Shown: piece after piece, positions 17,030-26,725 of the stretch
How the letters are laid out: each line of letters opens with the position of its first letter
Position numbering within the stretch: position 1 is the stretch's first letter
The notes under the pieces: generated by a model
What the model was told of the DNA's origin: nothing
What the model saw: only the letters and a program-made list of their open reading frames with translations
Databases searched by the model: none
Made by a program: the position numbers and the translations under genes
Assembly (NCBI GenBank): GCA_017513085.1
Contig: JAFWDK010000024.1
Location: forward strand, 1 to 64,000
Reading direction: 5' to 3'
Origin: Clostridiales bacterium
Lineage (GTDB): Bacteria; Bacillota; Clostridia; Saccharofermentanales; Saccharofermentanaceae
Length of the DNA: 64,000 nucleotides

Positions 17030-19795
17030 ATGTCCGAAACCAAGCGTATCCTTCTGGTAGATGGTAACAGTATTATTAACCGATCCTATTACGCCACCGC
17101 AGGCCGTAACAACCTGACGGCCCCTGATGGTACGCCGACCGGCGCAGTCAATATCTATCTCAACACACTTGCCAAGTACATGAGTGAGGTTGAACCTACT
17201 CATACTTGCACGCTCTTTGATCTCAAGGCGCCAACATTCCGTCACAAGGAATATGCCGAGTACAAAGGGACCCGAAAAGGCATGCCGGATGATCTGGCGG
17301 CGCAGATGCCGGTGCTGAAAGAAGTACTGGACGCTATGGGGTTCCCTCGCTATGAACACGAAGGCCTGGAAGCGGATGACTTGATCGGCACATTAAAGAC
17401 AATGTCTGTAAATGCAGGCTTTGAGGTTTTTATTCTTAGCGGAGACAAAGATGATTTCCAGTTGATCGATCCGCATACTAAGATCATCATGCCCGTGACC
17501 AAGAAAGATGGAAGCGGCACGGATTATTACGACGAAGTGCTTTTTACCGAGAGGTACGGTATCGCGTCTTCCGATTTTGTTACGGCAAAAGCACTGATGG
17601 GTGACAGCAGTGATAATATTCCCGGTGTGAAGGGTATCGGTGAGAAGGGTGCTATGGAACTTGTCCGTAAGTACGGTACTCTGGATAATCTCTATGCGCA
17701 TCTTGATGAATTAAGCCCGAAACTTCGCGAAAAACTTGAGAATGATAAAGACAACGCATATATGTCTTTACGGCTTTCGAAGATCGTGACAGATGCAGAT
17801 CTGAATATTACTCTGGATCAGCTTATTAGAAAGCCGATCGATATGCAACAGGCGGCAACTTGTTTTTACAAGTTCGGATTCCGAAGCCAGATGAAGAAAT
17901 GGGGCATTGATGAAAACTCTGCCATAACCGAACAGGTTTCTTCGGAAGAAAGCCAGGAAGAAGGGGAGTATCCGAAGCTTTCAGGAAAGAAGCCGCATAT
18001 CTTATTGAATCAGGATGTCGTATCGGTGCTCCCGACTATTCTTTCCGGCATCAGTCCTGACAATCCGGCCGCCTTGGACATGGACGATATCCAAGGACCT
18101 GTTCTTGCTCTTTCTGTTGCACCGGATCAGGTATATATGTGGTCGGATAAAGCTGATCAGGAAAAGATCATAACTGAGCTGGGAAAGGCCGGTATTGGTA
18201 AAGATAAGGAACACGCGCCGATCACCTACAGAACGAAGAATCACTTCAAAGTATTTGAAAACAGCATTCCTTTCGATGTTGTTTTCGATGTCGAGATAGC
18301 CGGATATGTCCTGAACTCGATCGAGGGAGCGGATCCTTCTTTTGAGATGCTTCTTGAACATGGCACACGGCGCCCGTTCCCGATCCTGGAAGGATATAGA
18401 GAAGAAAAGGGTGAAACCAAAAACCGGCAGCAGGATCTTTTCTCCTTGCTTGAATCTGCATCTTCCGCTCCAAAAGAACTTACGGATGATGACCTTTTGG
18501 ATTATGCGTATCGGATACTTCTGGTCCGCTGGCTGTCGTATTTCCAGAAAGCAGAGATTGAAAAACAGGATATCGGAAAACTGATCTATGAGATCGAAAT
18601 GCCGCTTGTTATGGTGTTGGACCGTATGGAGCGAAGTGGCATTCTGGTTGATGTGGCGCAGATCGATACCCTCCACGAAGAATTTGATAAGAAACTATCT
18701 GTGCTGGAACAGGAGATCTATGATCTTGCCGGTGAAGAATTCTCCATTCTATCCACCAAACAGCTCGGACAAGTGCTTTTTGATAAACTTGCTCTTCCGT
18801 CCGGAAAAAAGCTTAAGAGCGGGGGATACTCCACGAATTCGGATGAACTGGAAAGACTCCGCGATAAACATCCGATCGTGGATAAAGTCCTGGAATACCG
18901 TCAGATCCAGAAACTCGACTCTACCTTCGTTCTTGGCCTTAAGAAGAGTATTTCGGAAAAAGACGGGCGTGTGCATACGACTTTCAGCCAGGCCATGACC
19001 AATACAGGACGTCTTTCTTCATCCGATCCGAATCTTCAGAATATCCCGATCCGTTCGGATCTCGGCAGTTTGATCCGCCGCGCTTTTGTAGCGAAAGAGG
19101 GCTATGTCTTGATCGACGCGGATTATTCACAGATCGAATTGCGTCTTTTGGCGGCAATTTCTCACGATGAAGAAATGATCTCCGCTTTTAAAGAGGGCAG
19201 GGATATCCATACGAAAACAGCCTGCGGTATTTTCGGAGTCAGTCCGGAAATGATCGATCCCGGAATGCGTGCGGCGGCCAAAAGAGTGAACTTCAGTATT
19301 GTATATGGAGTCAGCGATTATGGCTTGTCTCAAGATCTTGGCGTTAGTGTATACGAGGCGCACCGGTATATTGAAGAGTATTACCGTCAGTTCCCGACGA
19401 TCAAGCCATGTCTGGAAGGCTTTAAGCAGGAAGGGCACGACAAAGGATATGTTTCCACGCTTTTCGGCAGAAGAAGGATCTTGAAGGAACTTAATTCTGC
19501 GAATCACAATATCCGAAGCTTCGGCGAACGCGCGGCCATGAATACGCCGATCCAGGGAACCGCCGCGGATATTATTAAACTTGCGATGAACCGTGCGGCC
19601 CAAGCGCTTCAAGAAGCGGATCTGGATGCTAAACTCATATTGCAGGTCCACGATGAATTGATCGTGGAAGCCAAAGAAGAAATCGCGCCCCAGGCTGCGA
19701 AGATCCTTCAAGATGCGATGGAACAGGTTGTATCGCTTGATGTACCGCTTCTTGCAGAAGCCCGGATCGGTCACAGTTGGGCGGAAGCGCATTGA
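17030..19795 (+). CDS. polA: DNA polymerase I
   Basis: A 921-residue repair and Okazaki-fragment polymerase. An N-terminal 5'-3' exonuclease domain covers about 1-290 (LLVDGNSIINRSYYA, LEADDLIGTL, LSGDKDDFQL, GDSSDNIPGVKGIGEKGA). The middle domain (about 320-480) keeps a D-M-D where the proofreading DxE motif would be but lacks the later Asp residues, so 3'-5' exonuclease is probably dead. The polymerase domain has motif A (DADYSQIELRLLAAIS, about 694), motif B (KRVNFSIVYG, about 752) and motif C (QVHDELIVE, about 873). AGGAG precedes the ATG, and the gene is 18 bases after the activase-like gene. coaE follows at once, a common pairing in Gram-positives. Confidence 0.97.
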   Translation: MSETKRILLVDGNSIINRSYYATAGRNNLTAPDGTPTGAVNIYLNTLAKYMSEVEPTHTCTLFDLKAPTFRHKEYAEYKGTRKGMPDDLAAQMPVLKEVLDAMGFPRYEHEGLEADDLIGTLKTMSVNAGFEVFILSGDKDDFQLIDPHTKIIMPVTKKDGSGTDYYDEVLFTERYGIASSDFVTAKALMGDSSDNIPGVKGIGEKGAMELVRKYGTLDNLYAHLDELSPKLREKLENDKDNAYMSLRLSKIVTDADLNITLDQLIRKPIDMQQAATCFYKFGFRSQMKKWGIDENSAITEQVSSEESQEEGEYPKLSGKKPHILLNQDVVSVLPTILSGISPDNPAALDMDDIQGPVLALSVAPDQVYMWSDKADQEKIITELGKAGIGKDKEHAPITYRTKNHFKVFENSIPFDVVFDVEIAGYVLNSIEGADPSFEMLLEHGTRRPFPILEGYREEKGETKNRQQDLFSLLESASSAPKELTDDDLLDYAYRILLVRWLSYFQKAEIEKQDIGKLIYEIEMPLVMVLDRMERSGILVDVAQIDTLHEEFDKKLSVLEQEIYDLAGEEFSILSTKQLGQVLFDKLALPSGKKLKSGGYSTNSDELERLRDKHPIVDKVLEYRQIQKLDSTFVLGLKKSISEKDGRVHTTFSQAMTNTGRLSSSDPNLQNIPIRSDLGSLIRRAFVAKEGYVLIDADYSQIELRLLAAISHDEEMISAFKEGRDIHTKTACGIFGVSPEMIDPGMRAAAKRVNFSIVYGVSDYGLSQDLGVSVYEAHRYIEEYYRQFPTIKPCLEGFKQEGHDKGYVSTLFGRRRILKELNSANHNIRSFGERAAMNTPIQGTAADIIKLAMNRAAQALQEADLDAKLILQVHDELIVEAKEEIAPQAAKILQDAMEQVVSLDVPLLAEARIGHSWAEAH

Positions 19796-19813
19796 CAGGA
19801 AAAGGAGAATTTC

Positions 19814-20422
19814 ATGTTTGTTTTAGGAATAACAGGTGGCATCGGATGCGGCAAAAGCACTGTTTCCGGATACTTCCGGGAAAGAAATGTCCGTGTTCTG
19901 GATGCAGATGAGATCTCAAGACAAGTTACGGATGTCGGCGGTGCTGCACTGCCTGAAATAGCAGAACTTTTGGGAAGCCGGGCTATTAATTCGCAGGGTG
20001 CTTTGAACAGGAAATATGTGGCCTCGCTTGTCTTTTCCGAGAAGAAGAAGCTGGATAAGCTTTCTTCTATTATTCATAAGTATGTTCTTTCCACGATTGC
20101 GGAAGAAATCGTAAAAGAAGCGGAGAAAAAAACGAAACTCCTTGTTCTGGATGTACCGATCCCGGTCAAACATGGTTTTGTCGACGTCTGCAACCAGATC
20201 TGGGTCGTGAGCACAAGAGATGACATACGTCTAGACCGTCTCGTGCTGCGCGGCATGGATCGTGAAGACGCGAAAAAACGGATGGCGATGCAGATGACAC
20301 GCGAAGAGTACGAGGAATTGGGCGATGTTATACTGGTCAATGACGGAACTATAGATGAGTTGATCCTTCAAATCGAGGATGCTGTGAAAAAAGAACTAAA
20401 CGAGCGAGGGATAAGGCTATGA
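19814..20422 (+). CDS. coaE: Dephospho-CoA kinase
   Basis: A 202-residue enzyme that phosphorylates dephospho-CoA in the last step of CoA synthesis. The P-loop GITGGIGCGKST is at residues 5-16. DADEISRQV is the substrate-binding Asp motif, LDVPIPVK the core strand, and RLDRLVLRGMDREDAKKRM the lid region. AAAGGAGAA precedes the ATG. It is 18 bases downstream of polA and overlaps the next small gene by 4 bases, so they form one operon. Confidence 0.96.
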   Translation: MFVLGITGGIGCGKSTVSGYFRERNVRVLDADEISRQVTDVGGAALPEIAELLGSRAINSQGALNRKYVASLVFSEKKKLDKLSSIIHKYVLSTIAEEIVKEAEKKTKLLVLDVPIPVKHGFVDVCNQIWVVSTRDDIRLDRLVLRGMDREDAKKRMAMQMTREEYEELGDVILVNDGTIDELILQIEDAVKKELNERGIRL

Positions 20423-20706
20423 ATGCAAAAGTGATCCTATCGTTATGTTTCCTGGTTTTCTCCGTTATTGTAACGATCCTTTTTTTTACCGTGCTTCGAA
20501 AAAAGAAATACGGAAAGTTCTGCGGAGCTTCCTCTGTGGCATATGCATCCGGGTGTCTTTTTATATTTCTTTTGGCTCTTCTCAAGAAAGATGCACCGAT
20601 GATCTTTGTTATCCTTGCAGATTCTCTTGTTACCGGAGTATTTATATTTACAACCGTGATGCTGATTTTAGTCAGCACAAAGATCGTGGAGGAGAAAACT
20701 TCCTGA
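20419..20706 (+). CDS. Small integral membrane protein
   Basis: A 95-residue protein with three hydrophobic segments (about 5-24, 38-56 and 62-85) separated by basic KKK-type loops. It starts in an ATGA overlap with coaE and ends 16 bases before the ABC exporter, so it is translated within that operon. It has no recognised family. It could be an accessory subunit of the exporter, inferred from position only. Confidence 0.7.
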   Translation: MNAKVILSLCFLVFSVIVTILFFTVLRKKKYGKFCGASSVAYASGCLFIFLLALLKKDAPMIFVILADSLVTGVFIFTTVMLILVSTKIVEEKTS

Positions 20707-20722
20707 AAGCGAGGAAACGAAT

Positions 20723-22624
20723 ATGGGAATGGGTGGTCCTGGCTCCATGCGAATGGGGCCGAGAGGTTTTCTTACTGAAGAAGAGAAAAAGAATAAACCG
20801 AAGGTCGATAAGAAGCTTCTGAAGCGTATCGCTTCATACATGAAGCCATATAAGCTTCAGTTTGCGCTTGTATTTTTATCGATCCTGCTTTCCTCGGTCG
20901 TCGGATTATTCCCGTCGATCATAACGGGAAGGATAGTTGATAAGGCGCTTCTCGGAGATGACCTCGGTCTTCTTATCAAACTCCTGATCGCTGCATTTGT
21001 AGCTCTTACCGCATCTCAGGTAATCAGCGTTATCGAAAGTTACATTAATGCGTGGATCTCCCAGCGTATCATCTTTGACATGAAAAACGAGATGTATCGA
21101 CACTTGCAATGGATGCCGCACAGTTTTTTTACTACGGAAAAGCAGGGCGATATCATTACGAGAATGAATACAGACATTTCCGGTGTCAGTTCCATTATTT
21201 CCAATACACTTTCAAGCTGTGTCAATAATCTGGCTACCGTGGTCACGACACTGGTTGCTCTCTTTATGATGAGCGTTCCTCTGGCTCTTGTCGGTATCCT
21301 CATTATTCCGCTTTTGATCCTTCCGACCAGAAATGTCGGCCGGCAGCGATATAAGATGCTTACGAAGACTCAGGAAAAGAATGATGAACTTAATCAAGTG
21401 ATCAATGAGACGCTTTCTGTTTCCGGATCCATGCTGGTCAAGCTTTTCACAAGAGAAGATAAAGAATATGAAAACTTCGTTGAGGTTAACGAACAGGTCA
21501 CGAAGCTTTCTCTGAAAGAACAGAGAAGCGGTAAATGGTTCCGCGTTATGATGGGTATGTTTACACAGGTTGGCCCTTTGCTGATCTATTTTGCCGGCGG
21601 TGTCTGCCTGATCAAGAAATACGACACTACACTTACTGTTGGTATAGTAACGGCAACTGTTGCGCTGATCAACCGTCTGTACCGACCTGTTGAATCCCTG
21701 ATGAATCTTGGCGTCGATTTTACAAGGTCGCTCGCGCTCTTTACCCGAATCTTCGATTACTTTGATCGTGAAAATCCGCTGAAATCCCCTGAAAATGGCG
21801 TGAAACCGGATGTTGCGAATAAGGATATCGTCTTTGATCACGTGAAGTTTTCATATACTCCGGAAAAAGAACTTTTACAGGATGTATCATTTACCGTTCC
21901 AGGCGGAAAAATGTATGCGATCGTCGGACCTTCCGGTTCCGGTAAATCTACAGTTGTGAACTTTATTCCACGTCTTTATGATGTTCAGGAAGGAAGCGTA
22001 AAGATCGCAGGGGAAGATGTCAGAGATATAGATCTTACCTATCTCCGACAGCAGATCGGTGTGGTAACACAGGAGACGTATCTTTTTAACGGCACGATCA
22101 AGGAAAATCTTCTTTATGCAAAAGAAGATGCAACGGATGAAGAGATTGAAAAAGCCTGTAAGATCGCCAGCATTCACGATTTTATCGTCAAGCAGCCGGA
22201 CGGATACAACACCATGGTCGGTAACCGTGGACTAAAGCTTTCCGGCGGTGAGAAACAGCGTATCAGTATTGCGCGCGTTATCTTGAAAGATCCGAAGATC
22301 CTGATCCTTGACGAGGCAACCAGCGCACTTGATTCCATCTCGGAAAATGCCATCTCGGAAGCGCTTGAAGTTCTGATGCAGAACCGCACATCCATCGTTA
22401 TCGCGCACAGGCTCTCAACAATTATGAAAGCAGAGAAGATCGTCGTGATCGCGGACGGCCATGTTGCTGAACTTGGCACGCATCAGGAACTCCTCGACAA
22501 AAACGGAATCTATAGAGACCTTTATGAGACACAGTTCCGTCAGGTCCTCGAAATGCAGGATCAGTCCAAGACCGGTGATCCGGAGTGGGAAGATAAGAAA
22601 ATGATCCAAAATGACGTGTACTGA
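20723..22624 (+). CDS. ABC transporter, fused permease and ATP-binding protein (MsbA/MDR type)
   Basis: A 633-residue half-transporter that would act as a homodimer in the membrane. A Gly/Met-rich start (MGMGGPGSMRMGP) leads into the six-helix type I exporter domain (about 40-350, ending near FTRIFDYFD). The ATPase domain has Walker A GPSGSGKST (about 412), the Q-loop in VVTQETYLF, the signature LSGGEKQRIS, Walker B ILILDEATS and the switch His in AHRLST. GAGGAAACGAAT precedes the ATG. The substrate is unknown; relatives move drugs, lipids or peptides. Confidence 0.93.
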   Translation: MGMGGPGSMRMGPRGFLTEEEKKNKPKVDKKLLKRIASYMKPYKLQFALVFLSILLSSVVGLFPSIITGRIVDKALLGDDLGLLIKLLIAAFVALTASQVISVIESYINAWISQRIIFDMKNEMYRHLQWMPHSFFTTEKQGDIITRMNTDISGVSSIISNTLSSCVNNLATVVTTLVALFMMSVPLALVGILIIPLLILPTRNVGRQRYKMLTKTQEKNDELNQVINETLSVSGSMLVKLFTREDKEYENFVEVNEQVTKLSLKEQRSGKWFRVMMGMFTQVGPLLIYFAGGVCLIKKYDTTLTVGIVTATVALINRLYRPVESLMNLGVDFTRSLALFTRIFDYFDRENPLKSPENGVKPDVANKDIVFDHVKFSYTPEKELLQDVSFTVPGGKMYAIVGPSGSGKSTVVNFIPRLYDVQEGSVKIAGEDVRDIDLTYLRQQIGVVTQETYLFNGTIKENLLYAKEDATDEEIEKACKIASIHDFIVKQPDGYNTMVGNRGLKLSGGEKQRISIARVILKDPKILILDEATSALDSISENAISEALEVLMQNRTSIVIAHRLSTIMKAEKIVVIADGHVAELGTHQELLDKNGIYRDLYETQFRQVLEMQDQSKTGDPEWEDKKMIQNDVY

Positions 22625-22677
22625 ACCGATCAGGTAATGCGGCCTTTATCTCAGGGGAAATTATTCGAATCTACTTT

Positions 22678-23769
22678 TTATACATTGAATCGGAAGAGAA
22701 CTACGTCACCGTCTTTCATGACATATTCCTTACCTTCGGATCTTACAAGTCCTTTTTCTTTAGCAGCGGTATATGTTCCGCAAGCCATCAGATCGTCGAA
22801 AGCAACAACTTCGGCACGGATAAATCCTCTTTCAAAATCTGAGTGGATCTTACCTGCGGCCTGAGGAGCTTTCGTTCCGTTCTTGATCGTCCAGGCGCGA
22901 ACTTCCTGAGGACCGGCTGTGAGATAAGAAATGAGGCCAAGGAGCTTATAACTGGCCTGGATCATCTTATCCAGACCAGACTGGGAAAGACCGAGTTCTT
23001 CCAGGAACATGGCCTTTTCTTCCGGATCGAGCATCGCGATCTCTTCTTCGATCTTTGCGGAGATAACGACGCATTCTTCTCCCGAACGTGCAGCGATCTC
23101 CTGAACAGTCTTAACATATTCGATGTCCGGATTGGAAATGTCGCTTTCGGCAATATTTGCAACATAGAGGACAGGTTTCAGAGAAAGAAGGGCAAGATCT
23201 TTGACAAACTCCATTTCTTCCTCGTCAAAGGTGAGGGAACGGGCCGGCTTTTCTTCTTCGAGAGTCTTGGCAATCTTTTCGTAGCAATCCAGTTCAGCCT
23301 GGAATTTCTTGTCTCCGCCTTTCATCATCTTTCTGACTTTATCCAGTCGACGGTCCATATATTCCATATCGGACAGGATCAGTTCCAATTCGATGGTTTC
23401 GATATCGCGCTTCGGGTTAGCGCCGCCATCTACGTGCACGACATTGGAATCGTCAAAGCAACGTACTACATGTACAATGGCATCGACTTCACGAATGTTG
23501 GCAAGAAATTTATTGCCCAGACCTTCACCTTTGCTAGCGCCACGGACGAGTCCGGCGATATCTACGAATTCGATTACTGCCGGAGTATATTTTTCCGGAT
23601 TATACATCTTTGCGAGTTCATCCAGACGGCTGTCCGGAACAGATACGACACCGACATTCGGTTCAATCGTGCAAAAAGGATAGTTTGCGGATTCCGCGCC
23701 TGCCTTCGTAATGGCGTTAAAAAGGGTGCTTTTGCCGACATTCGGCAGACCAACGATACCAAGTTTCAT
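22678..23769 (-). CDS. ychF: Redox-regulated ATPase YchF (OLA1 family)
   Basis: A 363-residue P-loop protein of the Obg superfamily that binds ATP better than GTP and associates with ribosomes. It begins MKLGIVGLPNVGKSTLFNA (G1). Other motifs are NYPFCTIEPN, DIAGLVRGASKGEGLGN (G3) and YVANIAESD at the G4 position, with a C-terminal TGS domain (about 280-363) that includes VRAWTIKNGTKAP. GAGG precedes the ATG on the minus strand. It faces the ABC exporter with 53 bases and no clear terminator between them. A possible minus-strand -10 (TATAAT) is at 23839-23844. Confidence 0.97.
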   Translation of the reverse strand: MKLGIVGLPNVGKSTLFNAITKAGAESANYPFCTIEPNVGVVSVPDSRLDELAKMYNPEKYTPAVIEFVDIAGLVRGASKGEGLGNKFLANIREVDAIVHVVRCFDDSNVVHVDGGANPKRDIETIELELILSDMEYMDRRLDKVRKMMKGGDKKFQAELDCYEKIAKTLEEEKPARSLTFDEEEMEFVKDLALLSLKPVLYVANIAESDISNPDIEYVKTVQEIAARSGEECVVISAKIEEEIAMLDPEEKAMFLEELGLSQSGLDKMIQASYKLLGLISYLTAGPQEVRAWTIKNGTKAPQAAGKIHSDFERGFIRAEVVAFDDLMACGTYTAAKEKGLVRSEGKEYVMKDGDVVLFRFNV

Positions 23770-23944
23770 AGAAGATGACCTCGTTTCTTATTCTCAATAC
23801 TATTTAATCAGACATAAATCTACTATTAACGAACCCATATTATAGCACATTTCGTGCTTTTGTCGTGATTTGTCGGAAAAATCTCAAGTATGGCTTTCCA
23901 AAAGAGAGTAGAATGACACAAATTTTAAGTTTTCGGAGGGAAAA

Positions 23945-25504
23945 ATGGGAAGTGTACTGCCAAAGAATGCAAAGGTGAAAACAGTCTATCTTCAAGGACT
24001 GGAGGGATGTGAAGCGGAAGTGGAAGTTTCTATTTTTCAAGGACTTCCAAGTTTTGAAGTAGTGGGTCTGGGCGATTCTTCCATTAAAGAAGCGAAGGAA
24101 CGTGTACGTGCGTGTATACGTGCATGTGGGTATACTTTCCCCAAACAGAGGATACTGGTCAACATCTCGCCCGCATATCTTCATAAATCCGGGTCTTCGT
24201 TTGATCTACCGATAGCTCTGGGGATCTTGCTTGCATCCGGACAGATCTATAGCATATTTTCAGATATCGTAGCCTATGGTGAACTTTCTTTGACCGGTGA
24301 GATCAAACCGGTTCCGGGAAGTATTTCGCGTATGCTTGCGCTGGAACATATTAAGAGCGATATTGTTATTATTCCGTCGAAAGATAGTGAAGAAGCCTCG
24401 CTTCTTTCCGTTGAGGCAGAGGGCGTCTCTTTTTTGTCTGATGCGATCGCGCATCTTGAAGTAGTCACACCACATAATAACCGGCCGGTATCTGTTATTT
24501 CGGAATTGCCTGATCCGGCGGTGGATATTTCCTGCCTTCGTGGCCAGCCCTCAGCCGGGCGGGCTATGATTCTTGCAGCGGCAGGATTCCATAATCTTCT
24601 TTTTTCGGGATCCCCGGGAACGGGTAAGTCACTTTCGGCACAGATCATTCAGGGACTTCTTCCGCCCCTTTCTTTGAAGGAGAAAATTGAACTCTTGAGA
24701 GTGGAAAGTTCCCTTTCTGTTCTGGATACTCATGATATTTCGTCTTGTGAACGTCCGTTCCGTTACGTTAATCCTAATTGCACACCATCCGCACTGGTCG
24801 GGGGCGGGCGCAATGCCATACCCGGCGAAATCTCACGTGCACTTCATGGAGTGCTTTTTCTTGATGAGCTTCCTGAGTTTTCGCCTAAAGTCCTCGATCT
24901 TCTCCGTGTTCCGTTAGAAAGCGGGGAAGTTGAGGTTTCCAGGAATTCTGTCAGTAATACTTTTCCAGCTAAATGCATGCTTGTGGCTGCAATGAATCCG
25001 TGCAGGTGTGGAAAGTGCATCGAATCTCCGTCAGAGTGTACCTGCACACCATCTATGATCCGGAATTATCAGGGAAGGATCAGCGGTGCTCTTCTGGATA
25101 GAATGGATATATATTGCTATATGTCCAGAATATCGGAATCTGCGATGATGGAGGCAATCAGTTCAGATGATAAAAAGGAAAGCAAGGAGTGGAGAAAGAA
25201 GATCAATGATGTCTGGCAGAGACAATACCGTCGCTGTGAAGATATGGGGATCGAGAAGGTACGTAACGGTGAGTGCCGGGAACAGAACCTTACTGAACTG
25301 TTTCGTCTTGGAAAAAAAGAAAGTGAATACGCGGCAATGGTGGCGAATAAGATGAAACTTTCGGTGCGCGGGTTGAGAAGACTTGTACGGCTTTCGCGTA
25401 CCATAGCGGATCTTGATCTTTCTTTAGATGTAAAGTGTGAGCACATTATGGAAGCACTGACATATCGGATACCAATGCGTTCTGAATCGGGGGTGCGTGT
25501 ATGA
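23945..25504 (+). CDS. comM: YifB/ComM-family Mg-chelatase-like AAA+ ATPase
   Basis: A 519-residue protein. The N-terminal Lon-protease-like fold (about 15-160, with SSIKEAKERVRACIRACGY and GSSFDLPIALGILLASG) is followed by an AAA+ domain with Walker A GSPGTGKS, Walker B GVLFLDELPEF and a Cys cluster in NPCRCGKC. In ComM this helicase helps branch migration during natural transformation. TCGGAGGG precedes the ATG. It overlaps dprA by 4 bases, which supports a joint role in handling incoming or recombining DNA. Confidence 0.93.
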   Translation: MGSVLPKNAKVKTVYLQGLEGCEAEVEVSIFQGLPSFEVVGLGDSSIKEAKERVRACIRACGYTFPKQRILVNISPAYLHKSGSSFDLPIALGILLASGQIYSIFSDIVAYGELSLTGEIKPVPGSISRMLALEHIKSDIVIIPSKDSEEASLLSVEAEGVSFLSDAIAHLEVVTPHNNRPVSVISELPDPAVDISCLRGQPSAGRAMILAAAGFHNLLFSGSPGTGKSLSAQIIQGLLPPLSLKEKIELLRVESSLSVLDTHDISSCERPFRYVNPNCTPSALVGGGRNAIPGEISRALHGVLFLDELPEFSPKVLDLLRVPLESGEVEVSRNSVSNTFPAKCMLVAAMNPCRCGKCIESPSECTCTPSMIRNYQGRISGALLDRMDIYCYMSRISESAMMEAISSDDKKESKEWRKKINDVWQRQYRRCEDMGIEKVRNGECREQNLTELFRLGKKESEYAAMVANKMKLSVRGLRRLVRLSRTIADLDLSLDVKCEHIMEALTYRIPMRSESGVRV

Positions 25505-26676
25505 ATCAAGAGTCTGATTTGAAAGCCGATCTGTTTTGCTCACTATTAATCAGTAAGAAGATCCTTAGCAGTATGCAGATACGAAGACTGATGGAGAGTT
25601 TAAAGATCGATTCGGCTTCTGATCTATATTTAAACCGTTCTGAGGTTCTAACGAAACAAAATCTGACGACGGATCAATGGGAAGCCTGTAGCAAATTCAT
25701 AGAATCTCCCGCCAATGTAAGGATCGATGAGTATGTCGAGTATGTTGATAAAAAAGGGATCTATTCCATGGATTTCTTTGACTCTCTTTATCCGTCATAT
25801 CTTCGTAATCTTCCGAATATGCCGTTGGTGTTATATATGAAAGGAGACCGAAGGCTTCTTTCGGAACAAAGTGCAAGAGTATCGATCGTAGGAACAAGAC
25901 GTCCTTCTTCGTATGGAAGAAGGGTAACAAGAGACTTCTCACATGAGTTGACGCTACATGATGTGGTGGTGGTCAGCGGTTTGGCAAGAGGAATAGATGG
26001 TATTGCGCATATGACTTGCCTTGAAACAGGCGGAAAGACGATTGCAGTGCTGCCTTGCGGTCTGGATATGATATATCCGCCGGACCATACGGATCTGTTT
26101 CACGAAATCGCGTCAAAAGGATTATTACTATCCGAACTTCCTCCAAGCACGAAAGTGATCCGTCAGTATTTTCCGGCAAGAAACCGTATACTTTCAGCAC
26201 TTTCGGATTGTGTGCTGATCACCGAAGCAGGCGAAAAAAGCGGAACACTTCATACAGCGGCATTTGCTGCAACGCAAGGAAGAGAAGTATTCGTGGTTCC
26301 TACAAGTGTCTATTCTGATACGGGAAAGGGGAATCTTGAACTCATGAAGGATGGAGCCCAGGTTGCGACCGAACCGGAAGACATACTGGCATTTCTCGCA
26401 GGGGCGATCTTTTTCAGAGAGATCGATGAAATCAAGGATGAATGGAAAATGAAGAAATTGAAGGAAAAAATAAAGAAAATGCCGCAGAAACTGGAGCAAG
26501 ATGAGGTAAGACTTCTGATTTCCGAGGTGCTTATGTCTCAGGAATTGAGTGCTGATGAGATCTCCATGGAAACGGAATTGCCGTATGTCATGGTCGTGAA
26601 GGAACTCGGAAAGATGGAAATTGAGGGAATTGTAGTGCAGGAAAAGCAAAAATACATTTTGACAATTCGCCTATAA
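25501..26676 (+). CDS. dprA: DNA processing protein DprA
   Basis: A 391-residue protein that loads RecA on single-stranded DNA in transformation. The Rossmann core (about 105-310) shows VSIVGTRRPSSYGRR, VVSGLARGIDGIAH, AVLPCGLDMIYPP and SGTLHTAAFA. A C-terminal winged-helix (DprA_WH-like, about 330-390) follows a lysine-rich linker. It is coupled to comM by an ATGA overlap. No other competence genes are visible here, and dprA is also common in non-competent species. Confidence 0.95.
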   Translation: MNQESDLKADLFCSLLISKKILSSMQIRRLMESLKIDSASDLYLNRSEVLTKQNLTTDQWEACSKFIESPANVRIDEYVEYVDKKGIYSMDFFDSLYPSYLRNLPNMPLVLYMKGDRRLLSEQSARVSIVGTRRPSSYGRRVTRDFSHELTLHDVVVVSGLARGIDGIAHMTCLETGGKTIAVLPCGLDMIYPPDHTDLFHEIASKGLLLSELPPSTKVIRQYFPARNRILSALSDCVLITEAGEKSGTLHTAAFAATQGREVFVVPTSVYSDTGKGNLELMKDGAQVATEPEDILAFLAGAIFFREIDEIKDEWKMKKLKEKIKKMPQKLEQDEVRLLISEVLMSQELSADEISMETELPYVMVVKELGKMEIEGIVVQEKQKYILTIRL

Positions 26677-26687
26677 TGAATTATATA
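26659..26687 (+). promoter_or_regulatory. Promoter of topA inside the dprA end
   Basis: TTGACA at 26659-26664 and TATATA at 26682-26687 have a 17-base spacer. The -35 overlaps the last dprA codons. The better-looking TATAAT at 26672 is only 7 bases away and cannot pair with this -35. Confidence 0.65.
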
Positions 26688-26725
26688 TATTAAATGTTAG
26701 AAAATCACTTTTGGGAGAAAGATAG

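Noticed and set aside
22843..23778. 311-residue + frame across ychF
   Set aside because: It is an antisense frame of ychF with no family resemblance.
26672..26677. TATAAT before topA as the -10
   Set aside because: It is 7 bases from TTGACA and cannot form a promoter with it; TATATA at 26682 fits better.
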